A DNA stretch of 8,207 bases, taken from an uncultured Eubacteriales bacterium. Its GTDB lineage: Bacteria > Bacillota > Clostridia > Oscillospirales > Acutalibacteraceae. Location of the stretch: the NCBI GenBank assembly GCA_934486895.1, contig CAKSQZ010000035.1, positions 1 through 8,207 of the forward strand. Direction: 5' to 3'. The notes beneath the pieces are model-generated. The model was not told the DNA's origin. It worked only from the letters and a program-made list of their open reading frames with translations, and did no database searches. Every line of letters starts with the position of its first letter. The first letter of the stretch is position 1. Position numbers and translations under genes: made by a program. Positions 5,894 to 8,207 of this stretch are shown piece after piece.

Positions 5894-6853
5894 CTGATAC
5901 GCATTTTGATAATACTAACCGCTGTGGTTTCCTTTATGAACGGCTTTACAGATGCGCCGAACTCGCTATCAAACTCTGTAATGACAAGGGCGATCTCTCC
6001 TAAAGCGGCAGTTTCTGTAGGTGCAGCTATGAATTTTCTCGGCGCTTGCGCTTCAATGCTGATAGGCAGATCTGTCGTACTATCATTATCCGAGCTTTTC
6101 GGAACACAAAATGTAAGCCAAAGCACAGGCTGTGTTATGCTCTGCTGCTCGCTGTTAACCGTGATACTGCTTGCCGCAGTGGCATGGTATTTTGGAATAC
6201 CGACAAGTGAAAGTCATGCACTTTCGGCTGCGGCGGCAGGCGCTTCACTCGCCGCAACAGGCGGTGTCAGCCTCAGCGGATGTATACCTGTTGTATCGGG
6301 GCTGTTTTTATCTCTGGCAGTAGGCTTTATCGGCGGATTTATTTCGGCTAAAATTGCCGTCACGCTGTTTAAAAACACAAACAATGATTTATCGCAAAAA
6401 GTCTTTCGCAAAACGCAGATCTTCTTTTGTATTCTTTGTTCGTTTATGCACGGTGTTCAAGACGGCGCAAAGCTTTCCGCGGTAATGGGATTTTGTATTG
6501 TCAGTCCGCTTTTGTCAACGGCTTTTGTAGCAGCGGTAATGTCTGTCGGAACGCTGTTTGGTGCAGGAAGGATAATGAAACGGGTCGGGGAGGGTTTCGG
6601 AAAGCTGAAGCCCTACGCGGGTGCCGGCGCTGATATCGGTACATTTGTGAGCCTTTTCATCTGCACAGCGCTCGGAATGCCTGTCAGCACATCTCATGTC
6701 AAGACTGCCGCATTGTGCGGTGCGGCAGCCGAAAGAAGCATGAAAAGAGTCAGGTGGAATAATGCGTTGTCCATGACGCTTGCATGGCTTATAACATTTC
6801 CTTTTTGTTTTATTTGTTCGTATGTTATGACAGCCGTTATCGTCTGCGGCTGA
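5894..6853 (+). CDS. PiT-family inorganic phosphate transporter, probable CTG start
   Basis: The protein has 319 residues from CTG 5894 (338 from ATG 5837). It is a very hydrophobic PiT-family membrane protein, which moves phosphate or metal-phosphate with a cation. Two inverted half-repeats are visible, numbered from CTG: NGFTDAPNS (16-24) with GIPTSESHAL (101-110), and MHGVQDGAK (185-193) with GMPVSTSH (261-268). The Asp and Asn/Lys residues typical of the family are kept. The start is unusual. GGGAGG (5880-5885) lies eight bases before CTG 5894, and starting there puts the first membrane helix at the N terminus, as in relatives. ATG 5837 has no ribosome site and would add a polar 19-residue tail. 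The next gene, 17 bases on, resembles the DUF47/PhoU-like partner commonly found beside PiT genes. Substrate phosphate is inferred from the family. Confidence 0.87.
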   Translation: MIRILIILTAVVSFMNGFTDAPNSLSNSVMTRAISPKAAVSVGAAMNFLGACASMLIGRSVVLSLSELFGTQNVSQSTGCVMLCCSLLTVILLAAVAWYFGIPTSESHALSAAAAGASLAATGGVSLSGCIPVVSGLFLSLAVGFIGGFISAKIAVTLFKNTNNDLSQKVFRKTQIFFCILCSFMHGVQDGAKLSAVMGFCIVSPLLSTAFVAAVMSVGTLFGAGRIMKRVGEGFGKLKPYAGAGADIGTFVSLFICTALGMPVSTSHVKTAALCGAAAERSMKRVRWNNALSMTLAWLITFPFCFICSYVMTAVIVCG

Positions 6854-6870
6854 GGATCGGAGAGATATAA

Positions 6871-7194
6871 TTGAGAAGCATCGACTATTTTGAAGAAACA
6901 TTGCGCGTTTTGGACGGAGAAAAACACAGGGAAGAGCATTTGCTTTTTGAAAAATTAAGACAAGCTTTCATCACTCCGATCGACAGGGAAGATGTTTATG
7001 AACTGTATCTGTGTGCAATCGAAGCTAAGCATAACAACTACTCGTCTGCGGAAAACATAATAAGAAATATCTGTTCTGCGCGAAGTGTTAAAAACGCGCA
7101 CAAACCGATAAAGCAGTTTTTTGAAAGAAGCTATAACGAATCAGAAGCGGCTTGCATTCAGAGGATATGTAAGATAGTATTAAAAAACATATAA
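6871..7194 (+). CDS. Miniature DUF47/PhoU-like accessory protein of the PiT transporter
   Basis: The 107-residue protein starts at TTG 6871, eight bases after GGAG (6859-6862); no ATG is available nearby. The core EHLLFEKLRQAFITPIDRED (23-42) matches the hallmark of DUF47 proteins, helical relatives of PhoU often encoded beside PiT transporters and thought to modulate them. DUF47 proteins usually have about 200 residues, with a helical region before this motif and a longer one after it. Here the N-terminal helices are reduced to about 20 residues and the C-terminal part is short, so it is about half size. The frame is intact, with a proper stop and a good ribosome site, so it looks like a real small gene rather than a fresh remnant. 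It is probably co-transcribed with the transporter. The family call rests mainly on one motif plus context. Confidence 0.72.
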   Translation: MRSIDYFEETLRVLDGEKHREEHLLFEKLRQAFITPIDREDVYELYLCAIEAKHNNYSSAENIIRNICSARSVKNAHKPIKQFFERSYNESEAACIQRICKIVLKNI

Positions 7195-7295
7195 ATTCAT
7201 TGACAAAATCATGTTATATTCGACCTTCAAAAGCCTTCTTTTTGTTTGATTTATAAAAATCAAAATAAAAAGTTAAAAAATTAACGACTAAGGGG
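7195..7295. other. AT-rich intergenic stretch with A/T hairpins, no gene
   Basis: The first 101 bases of the 163-base gap hold no gene. An A/T hairpin (TTTGATTT 7245-7252 with AAATCAAA 7257-7264, extendable to CTTTTT/AAAAAG) and GTTAA-AAAA-TTAAC (7272-7285) are visible. Neither is followed by a T run, so I do not call a terminator. The A tracts could act as an upstream activating element for the gap promoter. Confidence 0.45.
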
Positions 7296-7324
7296 TTGCA
7301 AAAAAGGAAAAAATGATATAGAAT
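7296..7324 (+). promoter_or_regulatory. Promoter of gap
   Basis: TTGCAA (7296-7301) and TAGAAT (7319-7324) have a 17-base spacer rich in A. The start would lie near 7331, followed by a short leader with a perfect AGGAGG (7342-7347) ten bases before the ATG. The strong ribosome site fits a highly expressed gene. Confidence 0.75.
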
Positions 7325-7357
7325 ATATATGATAAATTTTTAGGAGGAATAAAAATT

Positions 7358-8207
7358 ATGTCAGTTAAAGTTGCAATCAATGGTTTTGGCCGTATCGGCA
7401 GACTCGCTTTCAGACAGATGTTTGGAGCAGAGGGTTATGAGGTAGTTGCTATCAACGATCTTACTGATCCGAAAATGCTCGCAGATCTTCTGAAGTATGA
7501 TACCGCACAGGGCGGCTACTGCGGCAAGATCGGTGAGAACCTTCACACTGTAGAAGCAGGCGAAGGCGCTATCATCGTTGACGGTAAGACCATCACTATC
7601 TACAAAGAGCCGGACGCTTCCAAGCTTCCGTGGGGCGAGATCGGTGTTGACGTTGTTCTCGAGTGCACAGGTTTCTACTGCTCCAAGGATAAGTCTCAGG
7701 CTCATATCGATGCAGGTGCTAAGAAAGTTGTTATTTCTGCTCCGGCAGGCAAAGATCTTAAGACAATTGTTTTCTCCGTAAACGAGAACACTCTTACAGC
7801 TGATGATAAGATCATCTCTGCTGCTTCCTGCACAACAAACTGCCTCGCTCCGATGGCAAACGCTCTTAACAACTACGCTCCGATCCAGAGCGGTATCATG
7901 TCCACTATTCACGCTTACACAGGTGATCAGATGATCCTTGACGGCCCGCACAGAAAGGGCGATCATCGTCGTGCTCGTGCAGGTGCTGCTAACATCGTTC
8001 CGAACTCCACAGGCGCCGCAAAGGCTATCGGTCTTGTAATTCCTGAGCTCAACGGTAAGCTCATCGGTTCTGCTCAGCGTGTTCCGGTTCCGACCGGTTC
8101 GACAACTATCCTTACAGCTGTTGTTAAGGGTAAGGATATCACTGCTGACGGTATCAATGCTGCTATGAAGGCTGCTTCTTCCGAGAGCTTCGGCTACAAT
8201 GTTGATC
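7358..8207 (+). CDS. gap: Glyceraldehyde-3-phosphate dehydrogenase (3'-truncated by window end)
   Basis: The first 283 residues of about 335 are present; the gene runs off the window without a stop. GAPDH oxidises glyceraldehyde-3-phosphate to 1,3-bisphosphoglycerate with NAD and phosphate, in cytoplasmic glycolysis. The N-terminal Rossmann motif is INGFGRIGR (7-15), and D34 in AINDL suggests NAD preference. The catalytic motif SCTTNC gives Cys158, and His185 lies in STIHAYTGDQ. HRRARAGAANIVPNSTGAAKA (203-223) is the phosphate-site region. Codon use is strongly biased (GCT, ATC, AAG, GGT, CTT), much more than in the neighbours, as expected for one of the most expressed proteins of the cell. 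It has its own promoter and a perfect AGGAGG site, and no functional tie to the phosphate transporter upstream is needed. What follows it (often pgk and tpi in Clostridia) is outside the window. Confidence 0.97.
   Translation, partial: MSVKVAINGFGRIGRLAFRQMFGAEGYEVVAINDLTDPKMLADLLKYDTAQGGYCGKIGENLHTVEAGEGAIIVDGKTITIYKEPDASKLPWGEIGVDVVLECTGFYCSKDKSQAHIDAGAKKVVISAPAGKDLKTIVFSVNENTLTADDKIISAASCTTNCLAPMANALNNYAPIQSGIMSTIHAYTGDQMILDGPHRKGDHRRARAGAANIVPNSTGAAKAIGLVIPELNGKLIGSAQRVPVPTGSTTILTAVVKGKDITADGINAAMKAASSESFGYNVD

Noticed and set aside
7200..7220. TTGACA (7200-7205) as the -35 of a second gap promoter
   Set aside because: The only nearby -10-like sequence (TATATT at 7215) is nine bases away, too close, and nothing fits at 16-18 bases.
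7238..7272. A/T hairpin as a terminator of the phosphate transporter operon
   Set aside because: The stem is almost all A-T and is followed by A-rich rather than T-rich sequence.
7361..7966. 201-codon open frame on the minus strand inside gap
   Set aside because: It is antisense to the conserved GAPDH coding sequence and has no family features; a shadow of strongly biased codons.

Overview
The window looks like a chromosomal segment of an anaerobic, fibre-degrading Clostridia bacterium, most like the Ruminococcus/Oscillospiraceae group. The evidence is a HydG fragment (FeFe-hydrogenase maturation, so an H2-producing anaerobe), two glycoside hydrolases, low-to-moderate GC, strong AGGAGG-type ribosome binding sites and clean sigma-A promoters (TTGACN-17-TATAAT). 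This taxonomic placement is inference from gene content and style; no database search was run. There are no phage, insertion-sequence or CRISPR features.

Layout, left to right. (1) 1-345: the 3' end of hydG, closed by a rho-independent terminator. (2) 401-1565: a monocistronic GH43-type exo-galactanase-like hydrolase without signal peptide, under a strong promoter that carries a small palindrome. (3) 1646-1930: a minus-strand tRNA-Gly(UCC)/tRNA-Arg(UCU) pair with its own promoter, a terminator-like hairpin between the two tRNAs, and a terminator shared by the convergent GH43 gene and the tRNAs. (4) 1933-3667: a minus-strand overlapping pair, a MGDG-synthase/UgtP-like glycolipid glycosyltransferase followed by a divergent PlsY-type acyltransferase. 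(5) 3668-3779: a compact divergent promoter region with an 8-bp inverted repeat. (6) 3780-4697: a cytoplasmic GH5 glycoside hydrolase. (7) 4723-5827: galE with its own promoter and terminator. (8) About 5852-7194: a PiT-family phosphate transporter that probably starts at a CTG codon, followed by a miniature DUF47/PhoU-like partner that starts at TTG. (9) About 7296-8207: the 5' two-thirds or more of gap (GAPDH), running off the window end.

How the genes may fit together. The two hydrolases lack export signals, so they probably finish oligosaccharides taken into the cytoplasm; GalE links galactose and glucose nucleotide sugars; GAPDH is core glycolysis. GalE could also supply UDP-galactose or UDP-glucose to the glycolipid glycosyltransferase, whose partner gene belongs to the phosphatidic-acid synthesis family. 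The PiT/DUF47 pair is a phosphate-import unit. Apart from the two tight pairs, most genes have their own promoter, so this is a mosaic of short transcription units. I see no convincing wholly new system. The most noteworthy points are the probable CTG start and half-size DUF47 partner of the phosphate transporter, the glycosyltransferase-PlsY pair, the hairpin between the tRNAs, and the inverted repeat across the divergent promoters.
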